This document shows, piece after piece, positions 38,562-48,700 of a stretch of DNA of 64,000 nucleotides (positions within the stretch are counted from its first letter, which is position 1; every line of letters starts with the position of its first letter). The stretch is from Opitutales bacterium (GTDB lineage Bacteria > Verrucomicrobiota > Verrucomicrobiia > Opitutales > Coraliomargaritaceae). Made by a program: the position numbers and the translations under genes. The notes beneath the pieces were generated by a model. That model was not told the DNA's origin and did no database searches. It saw only the letters and a list, made by a program, of their open reading frames with translations. The stretch covers positions 62,001-126,000 of the forward strand of contig JABBCA010000082.1 in assembly GCA_018607135.1 (NCBI GenBank), read 5' to 3'.

Positions 38562-39596
38562 CTACGCTGGAGCCGCGGTCGTTTCCTTGATCAATAACTT
38601 AGCTTTAAACTTGCGAGACTGTGGGGCTTGACTGACACCGTCTTTTTGCCCCAGGCGGTTCAGCAATAATTCCGCAGTTGCATCGGCCAGCTCCTGTAAA
38701 GGTTGTGCGATAGTCGTCAACCGGCGTGGCAGACACTCTCCGAACGGGACATTATCAATACCAATCACAGAAAGATCTTCTGGAATACTTAAGCCCCTTT
38801 CATTCGCAGCTCGCATAGCTCCAATCGCAGATAGATCATTCATCGCGATTAACGCAGTTGGACGCTCATCCCCACAATAATCTAAAAAGTCTCCGAAAGC
38901 TTCTCGGGCACTTTGTAACTTGTGTGCACAATGAATAAAACTGTTTTGGTCCTCGGGAATACCGCGCTCTTTAAGCATCTGATCAAAAATCATCGGGCGA
39001 TCTCCAGCATCTTGACCTTTTGCCAATGCACATAAAAACGCAAAGCGCTTGTGGCCTAAATCAAGTAAGTGCTCCACTGCAGCAGTAATGCCCTCAGAGA
39101 AGTCCATCTCTACCGCATCAAACGGAAAGGGCTCAACGGATGGACCCGTCATCGCCACTACATGCTTCGCTGTTTTTTGTGCCCGCTTGAGAAACTCCAT
39201 GTGACTATCCAAATCACTCACAAAATACGTCACCGCGTCAATCTGGCGGTCTAGAATTGAATCTAAGCAGTGCTTTTCATATGCCACATCCGTGCGTGAG
39301 TGCTCTAAAATCAAATCGTAACCACTCTCTCGCATCCGCTTAGCCAACAAGTCTGCAAAAGTCGTATAGACTGGATTGTGCAAATCAGGAATCACCAAGC
39401 CGACAGTCTTAAAGCTGCCCAGGCGCAAGCCCAAGGCCGCACGACTGGGCTTATATCCCAATTCTTCGGCAGCTTTAAATACACGAGCAGTCGTTTCTTT
39501 CGAGGCCCACGAATTCGGGCGACGATTCAAAATCGTCGATGCGGTATTCGTCGCCACGCCCGCTCGCTCCGCGACATCTTTTAATCGTGCTCTCAT
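38562..39596 (-). CDS. LacI-family transcriptional regulator
   Basis: A 344-residue repressor. The N-terminal helix-turn-helix and hinge (residues 1-60; LKDVAERAGVATNTASTILN, KPSRAALGLRLG) are followed by a periplasmic-binding-protein-like sensor (VGLVIPDLHNPVYTTFADLL, ALIAMNDLSAIGAMRAANERGL, VIGIDNVPFGECLPRRLTTI). It is divergent from the transporter/sulfatase/rhamnosidase operon. The near-palindrome AAGAAACAATTCTT, found twice in that intergenic region and again before other polysaccharide genes, is its probable operator. An oligosaccharide or sugar from the polysaccharide is the likely inducer. Confidence 0.93.
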   Translation of the reverse strand: MRARLKDVAERAGVATNTASTILNRRPNSWASKETTARVFKAAEELGYKPSRAALGLRLGSFKTVGLVIPDLHNPVYTTFADLLAKRMRESGYDLILEHSRTDVAYEKHCLDSILDRQIDAVTYFVSDLDSHMEFLKRAQKTAKHVVAMTGPSVEPFPFDAVEMDFSEGITAAVEHLLDLGHKRFAFLCALAKGQDAGDRPMIFDQMLKERGIPEDQNSFIHCAHKLQSAREAFGDFLDYCGDERPTALIAMNDLSAIGAMRAANERGLSIPEDLSVIGIDNVPFGECLPRRLTTIAQPLQELADATAELLLNRLGQKDGVSQAPQSRKFKAKLLIKETTAAPA

Positions 39597-39780
39597 ATTG
39601 TATCGTTTTCGTATTGAATGTTAATAGTTCTTATAAAGTTCCTATACCCCATCGAGCAAGTTATTAAAGGTAACTGGTCAGATCATTACAAATCAGCAAG
39701 TCACTATGCGTTTATTATTAAATGATAATAAAATGGCTATCAACGACTTATTAAGCATTCGCATTTTCCCATAAAAACCA
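39597..39780. other. AT-rich intergenic region upstream of LacI
   Basis: This is the first 184 bp of a 501-bp gap between the LacI gene and the transporter gene. It contains AT-rich sequence and probably the LacI promoter, but I see no gene, repeat or convincing structure. The rest of the gap holds the operators, a promoter and a terminator, listed separately. Confidence 0.5.
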
Positions 39781-39794
39781 AAGAAACAATTCTT
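39781..39794. promoter_or_regulatory. LacI operator candidate O1 (transporter operon)
   Basis: AAGAAACAATTCTT, arms AAGAA/TTCTT around ACAA. Its 3' end overlaps a TTGACA hexamer at 39793-39798. A second copy in inverse orientation lies 26 bp downstream. Confidence 0.65.
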
Positions 39795-39798
39795 GACA
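39793..39798 (+). promoter_or_regulatory. -35 hexamer TTGACA of the transporter operon
   Basis: A perfect TTGACA sits between the two operator copies. No good -10 hexamer is found at standard spacing; TATTGT at 39820-39825 is the closest but is 21 bp away. Confidence 0.4.
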
Positions 39799-39806
39799 CC
39801 CACAAT

Positions 39807-39820
39807 AAGAATTGTTTCTT
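39807..39820. promoter_or_regulatory. LacI operator candidate O2 (transporter operon)
   Basis: AAGAATTGTTTCTT, the reverse complement of O1, flanked by T and A to make a 16-bp near-palindrome. Binding here would cover the expected -10 region. Confidence 0.65.
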
Positions 39821-39987
39821 ATTGTAAATCGTTCTTAATGGTGATGCATCCTCCAGTCACTGTATCAAACAATCACTATATCAACTCATCGATCTCATAG
39901 CTTCGAACACAGAAACTCATCTGGGTTTACTTACGCAGAGCAACATCGCGATGAAACACCATAAACAATTTTAGGGTATAGGTTAAA

Positions 39988-40015
39988 GGGGCAGTCTTAG
40001 GGCTGCCCTTTTTTT
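39988..40015 (+). terminator. Intrinsic terminator in the leader of the transporter operon
   Basis: GGGCAG (39988-39993) pairs with CTGCCC (40003-40008) and is followed by seven T. It lies about 170 bp downstream of the operator-controlled promoter and 83 bp before the transporter ATG. Transcripts from that promoter must therefore read through it, or end as a short RNA. Confidence 0.8.
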
Positions 40016-40097
40016 ACCCAATCACCAAGCAGTTCTACGTTGTCTGCAGCACGAAATAAACATAGCTTATGCAACCCCATCGACTCACGACCCCACT

Positions 40098-41534
40098 ATG
40101 AGTGTAAATCACATCCCCCACATTCCGGGACAAAAAAAAGTCCCACTGCTGACTAAAATTAAATGGGGATTTGGTGGGCTCGCCGATAACTTCATGTTCA
40201 ATACACTGACTGCGTTGGGCACCTTGGTCTATGTTGAGCATTTTAAGTTTACACCTGAACTCGCTGGTCTGGCATTGGCGATGCCACGGCTAATTGATGC
40301 GTTTACAGACCCGTGGATTGGGAACCTTTCTGATAATTGCAAATCCAGATTTGGCCGACGGCGTCCGTTCATGTTTATTGGCGTATTGCTATGCGCCTTA
40401 TTATTACCGCTACTCTGGACGCCCTTCGGCTTAGATACAGTAAGCTACGTTTGGTATCAAAACATCCCCTTTCTATATGTCTGCACTGTGGGGAGTTTAC
40501 TGGCAGTCGCCTACACTCTTTTCGTCGTGCCATACACAGCTCTGGGCTTTGAGTTAACCCCTGACTATGATGAGCGAACGCGTGTAATACGATGGCGTAT
40601 GTTAATTGGACTGTTGGGGTCATTGGCAGCCGCATGGCTGTTCAGCATAGCCGCAGCTGATTACTTTCCTAATTTTGGTGTCGGCGCCTTTTGGGTCACC
40701 GTGGGAGTAGCAGGAGTTGTTTTAGTCTCTGGCTTAATTCCGACTTTTGGTTGTAAAGAGAACCTGGAAATTACCGAACAAGAGCCAATTAAGCTTCTAC
40801 CGGCGATCATGTATACGATGACCAATCGTCCCTTCTTGATTTTGTTCATTACCTACGTCGTCATCATTACTGCACTCTTTTCTGCGCAGAGCATTGGTCC
40901 CTTGATTATGCTGCACTACGTATTTGACGGTAGTCCCAAAGCGGTAGGCCTATTCATGGGAAGCCTAGGCACTCTAGCTGTAGCGCTGTCGTATGTGAGT
41001 ATGTTCTTTATTGGCTATCTTTCTACGCTGTTTAATAAGCGAGCGGCTATGATGATCGGACTTGGTTTTGTTCTATTTGGAACGATCGCTAACTATTTCG
41101 CAATCGACCCACGCTGGCCTTGGGCGATGTATGTCGCTGGTGCGATTACATTTATTGGTATGCAAGGTTGCTGGCTAATGGTCGATTCAATGGTCGCAGA
41201 TGTATGCGACTATGATGAATTGCACACAGGGCGTCGCCGTGAAGGAATGTTTAGCTCTGTAAAGGGCTTTGCACTCAAAGCTGCACAAGGCCTAACTTTC
41301 GGCTTAGGTGGCTACATGGCAACCGCAGCAGGATACGACCCACATGTCGTGAATGCCGCCGGCCTCGATGAAGGGATCGCAATCAAAATGAAAGCACTTT
41401 TAATCGGTTTCCAAGCAGTAGGTCTGAGTCTTGCGATCTTCCTAATGTGGTTCTACCCGATCAGCCGTAAACGCGCAGAGGAGACACAGCGCTTACTTGA
41501 AGCAAAGGCTAAAGCATCTGAGGAGAGTGAGTAG
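40098..41534 (+). CDS. GPH-family MFS sugar:cation symporter
   Basis: A 478-residue inner-membrane transporter with about 12 predicted helices. Features of the glycoside-pentoside-hexuronide group are the start [16 protein letters not shown], the loop [22 protein letters not shown] (helix 2-3 region), [21 protein letters not shown] and, in the second half, [23 protein letters not shown]. It should import rhamnose or short oligosaccharides released by the neighbouring enzymes. It is the first gene of an operon with a sulfatase and a rhamnosidase, whose reading frames overlap end to start. Confidence 0.92.
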   Translation: MSVNHIPHIPGQKKVPLLTKIKWGFGGLADNFMFNTLTALGTLVYVEHFKFTPELAGLALAMPRLIDAFTDPWIGNLSDNCKSRFGRRRPFMFIGVLLCALLLPLLWTPFGLDTVSYVWYQNIPFLYVCTVGSLLAVAYTLFVVPYTALGFELTPDYDERTRVIRWRMLIGLLGSLAAAWLFSIAAADYFPNFGVGAFWVTVGVAGVVLVSGLIPTFGCKENLEITEQEPIKLLPAIMYTMTNRPFLILFITYVVIITALFSAQSIGPLIMLHYVFDGSPKAVGLFMGSLGTLAVALSYVSMFFIGYLSTLFNKRAAMMIGLGFVLFGTIANYFAIDPRWPWAMYVAGAITFIGMQGCWLMVDSMVADVCDYDELHTGRRREGMFSSVKGFALKAAQGLTFGLGGYMATAAGYDPHVVNAAGLDEGIAIKMKALLIGFQAVGLSLAIFLMWFYPISRKRAEETQRLLEAKAKASEESE

Positions 41535-42894
41535 CCAACGATTCAAAATCGGTGCACTTTGTCTGTGCATTGCAATGAATTACGTGGTCGCGTCCGCAGC
41601 AGACGAACCACTCAACATCGTCGTTCTCTTTGCGGATGACTGGCGACATGATACACTCGGAATCGAAGGGCACACAGTTGTGCAGACTCCGGAACTGGAT
41701 CGCCTCTCAAAACAAGGCATACGATTTACGCAGAACTATGTAACGACCTCCATCTGCGGTGTCAGTCGTGCTTCTTTATTCACTGGGCAATGGATGGCGC
41801 GACACAAAAATCGTGGCTTTGGACCTTGGGCCACGCCTTGGACTGAGACCTATCCAGGCTTACTCAGAGCCAACGGATACCATGTCGGCCATGTTGGAAA
41901 ATGGCACAACGGCAAGTTTCCCAAAGAGCGTTTTGATTTTGGGCGCGTATATGGTAGCACCCACTGGCTAGACCAAGCTGATGGATCTAAAATACATGTC
42001 ACGCGGAAGAACGAGCTCGATGCTTTAGAGTTCCTCGAAACACGCCCCACAGAGCAACCCTTTTGCCTGACAGTTGCCTTCTTTGCCACACATGCTGAGG
42101 ATCGAAATCCAAAGCAATTTTTGCCCCAGCCCAGCAGTGCTATGCTCTACGCAGATATCGAAATCCCAGTGCCCAAAACCGCGACCGAAACTGCCTATCG
42201 CGCCCTTCCCGAGTTTTTACAGAATTCTAAAAATGAGGGACGTATACGCTGGCACTGGCGATTCGACACTCCAGAGAAATATCAGCGCATGATGAAGAAC
42301 TACTACCGCCTCGCAACAGAAGTCGACGCGACTTGTGGGCGCATCATTGAGGAACTGAAGGTTCAAGGTGTATTAGAAAATACGCTCATCATTTTCACTA
42401 CCGACAACGGATATTACCATGGCGAACACGGCTTGGCAGATAAATGGTATCCACATAGTGAAAGCATCCGCGTGCCTTTGATTATATATGATCCTCGCAT
42501 GCAATCCACACAAGCTGGACAGACGCGCGACGCCATGACACTGAACGTCGATGTGGCACCGACGATACTTAAAGCCGCCATGCTGTTGCCCCCAAAAAAC
42601 ATGCAAGGATCTGATATCGCATCACTCTATCTAGATGAAAATCCCCAAGAATGGCGGAACGATTTTTATTACGAGCACCCTACTATTTCTAACATTGATC
42701 GTATCCCATCTTCTGAAGCCCTAGTAAACAAAGAGTGGAAATATTTCTACTGGCCCGACTACGAACACGAACAGCTGTTTCACCTGACAGAAGATCCGCA
42801 CGAGACCAAGGACTTAGCGCAACTACCTAAGTTTCTTGATCAACTGAACCTAATGCGCGCTCGCTTCAAACAACTCAAAGAAGCTGCACAATGA
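41527..42894 (+). CDS. Secreted sulfatase (S1 formylglycine type), CGVSR motif
   Basis: A type I sulfatase predicted to remove sulfate esters from the polysaccharide. Starting at the GTG at 41527 gives a clean signal peptide ([19 protein letters not shown] then ADEP) and 455 residues; a TTG at 41497 with a GAGGAG upstream is the alternative. The formylglycine motif is C77-G-V-S-R81, followed by LFTGQ, with Val at the position usually occupied by Pro or Ala. Metal-binding Asp residues are in [12 protein letters not shown] and [18 protein letters not shown]. It overlaps the transporter stop and, by 4 bp, the rhamnosidase start. Confidence 0.9.
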   Translation: MSSQRFKIGALCLCIAMNYVVASAADEPLNIVVLFADDWRHDTLGIEGHTVVQTPELDRLSKQGIRFTQNYVTTSICGVSRASLFTGQWMARHKNRGFGPWATPWTETYPGLLRANGYHVGHVGKWHNGKFPKERFDFGRVYGSTHWLDQADGSKIHVTRKNELDALEFLETRPTEQPFCLTVAFFATHAEDRNPKQFLPQPSSAMLYADIEIPVPKTATETAYRALPEFLQNSKNEGRIRWHWRFDTPEKYQRMMKNYYRLATEVDATCGRIIEELKVQGVLENTLIIFTTDNGYYHGEHGLADKWYPHSESIRVPLIIYDPRMQSTQAGQTRDAMTLNVDVAPTILKAAMLLPPKNMQGSDIASLYLDENPQEWRNDFYYEHPTISNIDRIPSSEALVNKEWKYFYWPDYEHEQLFHLTEDPHETKDLAQLPKFLDQLNLMRARFKQLKEAAQ

Positions 42895-44645
42895 AACCGA
42901 TATTCTACAAGCTGACTTTCATTGTATCGCTCCTCACGAGCGCAGCCCAAGCCGCACCAGTCGAACTGTCCGACGAATTACCTAAAACGGTGACACGCAT
43001 AGACTCGACAACGTGGCTCCTCGATTACGGACGTGTCGCATTCGGCAACTTACGAATCGAACCAACAGAGAGTTCGCAAGATTCTGTAACGATTCATTTC
43101 GGCGAAGCTTTTGCCAATGGAAGGATAGACCGCAATCCACCTGGCAGCGTCCGCTATGCAGTCGTTGATACGCCGCTGGATCATTCGATTTCTCAAGTCA
43201 TCGCACCCACACCCGACAAACGAAACACCACACATCTCAAAGCAGTGCGCTTACCCCAAGAATGGGGAGTCATCCTGCCCTTTCGTTGGATCGAGATTGA
43301 AGCTTACTCGGGCGAGCTAAACCCTAAAGCATTCGTCAGGCAATCAGCTTTCCCGAGCACATGGGATGATCAGGCTGCAGACTTCGAATGCTCTGACCCG
43401 ATGCTCAATCGTATCTGGGAACTATGCCGCTACTCGATAAAGGCCACAAGTTTTGCTGGCGTCTATGTCGACGGGGATCGTGAACGCATTCCATACGAAG
43501 CCGACGCCTACCTCAACCAGCTGAGCGGCTACTACACTGACAATGACATTGAAATGGCACGGGACACATTCGATCTATTGATGAAACAACCCACATGGCC
43601 GACTGAATGGGCACCACATATGATCTTCATCGCCAAAGCAGACTGGATGCATACGGGCGACCTCGACTGGCTAACACCGCGCTATGAATCATTAAAAACA
43701 AAATTGCTACTCGAGCGTGTAGGCGAAGACGGATTGATCACGAGCAACAAACGTCAAATCAAACGCGACGATATCGTCGATTGGCCACCAGTCGAACGCG
43801 ATGGGTTTGTGTTCACAAAGCTCAATTCAGTGGTCAACGCATTCCACCTCAAAGCACTTTCTGACATGACCGAACTCGCAGTTGCGTGCGGAAAGGTCGA
43901 CGAGGCTCAACACTACCATCAAATATATAAAAGCACCAAAAATGCTTATCAAAAAACGTTCTTCAATCCGAAGACAGGTCTCTATGTAGATGGCGTCGGC
44001 ACCGAGCATTCTTCCTTTCATGCAAACGTGTTTCCACTTGCCTTCGATCTCGTCCCAGAAGCCAACAAGCGAAGTATTATCGAGTGGATACAATCCCGAG
44101 GTATGGCTTGTTCAGTTTACGCGGCTCAATACCTCATGGAAGCACTGTTTGAAAATGGCGCTGACGACTATGCCGTCGAATTGATGCTCACTGACACCGA
44201 CCGCAGCTGGCGTCATATGGTCGAAAGTGGCACCACTATCACGTGGGAAGCATGGGATCAAAAATACAAGCCCAACCAAGACTGGAATCACGCATGGGGA
44301 GCTGCACCTGCAAACATACTGCCGCGCTACGTGCTTGGTGTCCAATCAATGGCTCCGAACTGGGAGACCGTTCAGATACACCCGCGCATCGCAAACCTCA
44401 ATCATGCCAAAGGCAAAGTGCCGACACCGCACGGTCCCATTCTAATAGAATGGGACCGTGAACCTCAGTTTTCCATGACGATCCATCTACCCAAAAAAAT
44501 GAATACAGTCGTTCGCGTTCCGCGACTTAGCGACACCAAGGCAATCTACATAAATGGAGAGCCCGTCACATCGCGATTGGAAAGAGACTACTTTCACTTG
44601 GAACCCAAGTTACTCGAGCTAACAACGTTCGTCGAAGTCAGATGA
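42891..44645 (+). CDS. Secreted alpha-L-rhamnosidase (GH78-like)
   Basis: A 584-residue glycosidase with a signal peptide ([17 protein letters not shown]). An N-terminal beta domain (25-150) precedes the alpha/alpha-barrel. The GH78-type acid motif is [18 protein letters not shown] (193-210), and [11 protein letters not shown] with WNHAWGAAP (about 430-460) supplies the second catalytic acid region. It is shorter than multi-domain GH78 enzymes (often over 900 residues), lacking extra carbohydrate-binding modules. It overlaps the sulfatase stop codon (ATGA) and closes the LacI-controlled operon. Rhamnose release from a desulfated chain is the expected activity. Confidence 0.9.
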   Translation: MKPIFYKLTFIVSLLTSAAQAAPVELSDELPKTVTRIDSTTWLLDYGRVAFGNLRIEPTESSQDSVTIHFGEAFANGRIDRNPPGSVRYAVVDTPLDHSISQVIAPTPDKRNTTHLKAVRLPQEWGVILPFRWIEIEAYSGELNPKAFVRQSAFPSTWDDQAADFECSDPMLNRIWELCRYSIKATSFAGVYVDGDRERIPYEADAYLNQLSGYYTDNDIEMARDTFDLLMKQPTWPTEWAPHMIFIAKADWMHTGDLDWLTPRYESLKTKLLLERVGEDGLITSNKRQIKRDDIVDWPPVERDGFVFTKLNSVVNAFHLKALSDMTELAVACGKVDEAQHYHQIYKSTKNAYQKTFFNPKTGLYVDGVGTEHSSFHANVFPLAFDLVPEANKRSIIEWIQSRGMACSVYAAQYLMEALFENGADDYAVELMLTDTDRSWRHMVESGTTITWEAWDQKYKPNQDWNHAWGAAPANILPRYVLGVQSMAPNWETVQIHPRIANLNHAKGKVPTPHGPILIEWDREPQFSMTIHLPKKMNTVVRVPRLSDTKAIYINGEPVTSRLERDYFHLEPKLLELTTFVEVR

Positions 44646-44894
44646 ACAAAACTTTCAGGTCAGCCTAACAACTCATGTGCTTGAAGAATGCTTTAACAAA
44701 CACGTCATGGAGGGCTCCGCTAATTAAAACGTAGGGCCACTGCATGCAGAATGACCGTAAACAAGACGACTCATCACGAACTGCACACTACTTAAAATTG
44801 GTGAGAGCAGACACAAACCTGCGTGAACATCATTAGCCAAGATACTGAAGTCAGGTAAAGGTGCTCGACTTGCGAAGCACTGCCCCTCGAAGAC
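44646..44894. other. Intergenic region with no recognised feature
   Basis: About 250 bp between the rhamnosidase stop and the terminator. All frames are broken by stops and none gives a recognisable protein remnant. I see no repeat or RNA structure. Confidence 0.5.
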
Positions 44895-44927
44895 AAAAAA
44901 AAGACAGCCTAAAGACTGCCTTTTTTT
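44895..44927. terminator. Bidirectional terminator
   Basis: AAAAAAAGACAG pairs with CTGCCTTTTTTT (one A-C mismatch) around the loop CCTAAAGA. T runs on both strands serve the rhamnosidase operon (plus) and the PEP-CTERM gene (minus). Confidence 0.8.
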
Positions 44928-44945
44928 GTAATCACATGACTCGTA

Positions 44946-45608
44946 TTACTGACGACGCTTGATGGCAACAAAGCCGAGCGCAATCAAGCCTCCGAGAAGC
45001 GCATAGGTGCCATGCTCAGGAACAGAATTAAACGCTATGTAGTCAACCTCTACCCAATTACCCGCTTGTGCAGGACTGCCTATCGGATCGAATCGACTCG
45101 ATGTGATTTCCGCATTCGCAGCGAAGCTGTTATCCACAAGATAGGTGGCCAAATCTACAGTAAATAGTGACCATCCATCAGCCTGCGTCACCTCAGTATA
45201 ATAAGTCGTGTTAAACAGACCCAAATTTTGGAACCCCCCGACACTCAATGTCACGGAAAGCAATGTAGATGCGTAATCAATCGCCTGTGGTGCACCAGGA
45301 GTGCCAGTATTGTCAGCTAATTGACGTATCCGAAATTCAATGGTGTCCCAAGTTTCGCCACCACCAAGTGTCAGTGTGCCTGGGTTCAAAGAAATTTGAG
45401 CGTCGAAAGGGCTCGAACTATTCAAACGACCTTGTAGCACTCCTTCGCTTGTGGATGCAGTCGCTTGTCCAAATGTTTGAAATTGGCCGTTTTGCGTAAC
45501 GCCGTCTGTGGTCGTGTCGAAAGTATATTCTAAAACGGTGCCCGCTGACACCGAATAGCTGAGCCCAGCTATGAGTAAAGAAGAGACAAAAATTTGGGGG
45601 ATATTCAT
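44946..45608 (-). CDS. PEP-CTERM-sorted secreted protein
   Basis: A 220-residue exported protein with a signal peptide (IFVSSLLIAGLSYSVSA) and a C-terminal sorting signal: VPEHGTYALLGG, a hydrophobic helix (LIALGFVAI) and KRRQ. It uses PEHG instead of the usual PEP. The mature part is a beta-sandwich-like domain ending in the RFDP...VEVDYIAF pattern shared with two other secreted proteins of this window. Exosortase would cleave and process the tail; no exosortase gene is here. The function is unknown, perhaps surface carbohydrate binding. Confidence 0.88.
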   Translation of the reverse strand: MNIPQIFVSSLLIAGLSYSVSAGTVLEYTFDTTTDGVTQNGQFQTFGQATASTSEGVLQGRLNSSSPFDAQISLNPGTLTLGGGETWDTIEFRIRQLADNTGTPGAPQAIDYASTLLSVTLSVGGFQNLGLFNTTYYTEVTQADGWSLFTVDLATYLVDNSFAANAEITSSRFDPIGSPAQAGNWVEVDYIAFNSVPEHGTYALLGGLIALGFVAIKRRQ

Positions 45609-45739
45609 AATCTATTGGGATACTAATGAGATGTTTTGTATAACTAAAAGTAGGCTAATTTTGTATGTGCTGACAAGAGAGAAAGAACTCATTTCTTCAA
45701 ACAAAGCTAAACCAGAATCCTGCACTGCCCCTAGCTGAA

Positions 45740-48700
45740 CTATGGAAATAAAATTTCCACGCGATAAAAGGCTTCAGTAAATACTTGGGAATCAGTTAAT
45801 GTAACCGTTCCATCTGAGATCAATGCGTCTGCGGTATCTACTGGCGTCCAAGTCAAATCTTTCAAGTCTAGCTTACGCCCGAGTGTGTAAGCGCGCCCTG
45901 CTCTGCCGGAAATTTGCACTTCAAATACCGAAGCTGAAAGTATCTGACTCGTAAACATCACACGGTCTCCAGAATCGTCGGGATCAGTGCCTGCGATATA
46001 CTCGTCATAATTACTCTGACCGTCCGCATCTCCATCGGCATTTGCATCTGCGGCGTCCAAGGCTTCAAGCCCATTCGCAATTTCGTATGTATCAGGGATT
46101 TGATCGCCATCTGCATCACCACTCGTCATGGCCACCGCATCAATCTCTATACTTGCATTAGCCACATTGATCGGGTCGAGACGTAGCGAAGTGATCGTTT
46201 CACCGGTCCATGTTCCCGAAGCTGCCAATGGAACACGAACGGTCTGCCAATCGCCACTCGCCACGATCGCTACTTGAGCACTACGTGCCGCACTGAAAGC
46301 TGAAGCAGACGATGTGGTCCAAAAAATTTGAAGATTGCCCGCGTTGTTTGAACGTATGCGAACTAGCGCGGCGTCCACTGTATTAGAATCGATATCTAAG
46401 GTCTCGTTTTTCATTCGAGGGTCCGTCGTCGAACTATCGAGGTGATAACTGCCACCGAGCACATAGTCATTCTCGATGCCTCCAATGACCTCCCAGCCAT
46501 TGGCATTTCCGTTGAAGTCAAAACCAGTAATCGGTGCTCGATCCGGAGCGGTGGAACCATCTGTGATTCGAATATAATCGATTTCAAAAGCGGTGCCCGA
46601 AGTCCCAGAACCATTTACAGGATCTAGACGAAGCGCTGTAATGACTTCGTCATCCCACTCCACAGTTCCAGCCAGTGCAAAAGTCAAAGTCTGAAACATT
46701 CCAGCGCCACTGTAAGCCTTTGTCATTAATCTAGAAGCAGTAAATCCTGCCCCATCGACACGAGACCAATAGAGTTGAACGTCTGTATTGATCGCAGATT
46801 TCATTCGCACCTCCACTTGCGTGTAGCTATTGCCATTCAGTTCCAATCCAGTCTTTGTGATCTGTGGATCGTCACTATTACTAATCCCTGAAAGCACTCC
46901 CGATGCCACGACTGGGCTATCGATATTATTCGTATTCCAGCCGTCAAAATCACCATTGGTATTGAATTCTGTTGCCGCGTAGAACTGCTGAATATCCTCA
47001 TCCAGTATGAAGGTCGCTGCATTGCCATCATCCACAATAAGGCGCGAGCGATAAGTCCCCGAAGCGCTCACACTCGAACGCTGCACTTCTAGATGATCTT
47101 GGTCGTCTTTCTTGAAAGACAGCACTTCGCCGCCCGTTTCTTGATCAATGCAAATCCAAGGATCACGCGCACCTTCGACCGATGGGATATATTCAATAAG
47201 TCCCGACGAATCTGCTCGAGCGTCGAATTGAATCGCCGATGTTTTTGCGAAACCGACCTGCGATAAACTAATGTTATCAAATACTCCGGCAACCGTCGTA
47301 GCGACATCACCACTCGTGACAAACATCCCGACACGGGACACACCCGGAAGTAAGACGTCTGCTGTCGCGCCGATCTGATTGAAATTGATACCATCCGTGG
47401 ACACGTAGGCCGAGATGGAATTGCCACGACGTTCCAATTTAAAATACGCAGGCGTGGTCACACCCGGTGTTTCTTCGATCGTGAGGTCTCCCCACTTGCC
47501 ACCTTCGCTGCGAATCAATAAATACGCTTTATTGTCAGGCGCTAAGCCAATGAATGCCGCCGCGTCTGTAGAACCAGGTCCGCCACGAACCATCAAGCCA
47601 CCACGCGTGGGACCTGTCGCATTGCCGAGACTGCTCATCCGGGCAACGATATCAAAATCGCCCGCAACACCCTTCCACACGAAATGTCCTTGGTCATAAG
47701 TTTCGCCTTCGTCCGTGCCAAGACCTGAGCCCGCCCCATTCACCGTAACCACACCTGTAGATTCGCTAAAGGAGCCATCCGTCGACAAATCGCCGAGGTC
47801 GTTACCGACCCAGTTTCCAGTCACCGCATACGGAGTCACTACAGTATTGGGTGCAAGAGGCGTATAAACTTCGATGAATAAATCGGTGTTGCCACTGGTA
47901 ACTCCATCCGTAGCCACAGCGCGTAGTTGATAAGACCCTGGCGCTTCAAATGAGATGTCTGTATTTGCGGATGTGTAGTCTGAGAATGTAACGGCAGCAG
48001 GGCCTGATTCCACAAACCACTCTACTGAAGTTGCACCTCCCGTTAAGAGACCACGTGTCTGCAAACTCTGACCTGCTGGAATCTGTAGATGATTAGTCCA
48101 AGGCCTAGTGAATTGAACTGCTGGACTGCCGCTCACATAGCGCGCTTTCATCGCAGTGAGAATGCGATCGATTTCGTGCAATTGAAGTTCACCACGATAC
48201 ATGCGGATCTCTGCAACATCTCCGTTGAAGCCGCCGACACCATTGCTCTGACTATTGCCGAGGAGCAAAGAAACCGCGCCGCGCTCAACATTGTAGTGAT
48301 TCACACCCTGCCCGAGTCGCACCTGATCGATCGAATCGACGAAGAGCTTCATATTTTGATCGTCGCCCGCATTATCATGTGAAATTTCCGAACCATCCCA
48401 TGTGGCGACAACCACGTGCCACTGGTTATCTGAAAGTCCCGCATTGCCCACTCCACCGCGAAAAATTCCAGTGACGGCACTGTCTTGTGCTTCGAGGCTC
48501 AATCCGAAACGTTCATTCTGTGAATACGAAAGTCCCCAAGCCAAATCACCCGAACTCGCATCCAAAAGACCTGTCGTGCCAAATGGTGTCGTCTGTAAGC
48601 CTTCACCATTGGCGCCCGTCCGCAAGACCATGACGACGCTCATTGCGGTCGCTTCTGCCAATGGATTTTCAGCCGACGATAAGCCGAGTGACTCACTGCC

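Noticed and set aside
39844-39900. 18-codon ORF in the leader before the transporter operon
   Set aside because: It has no Shine-Dalgarno, no codon repeats suggesting attenuation and no conservation evidence, so it is not listed as a gene.
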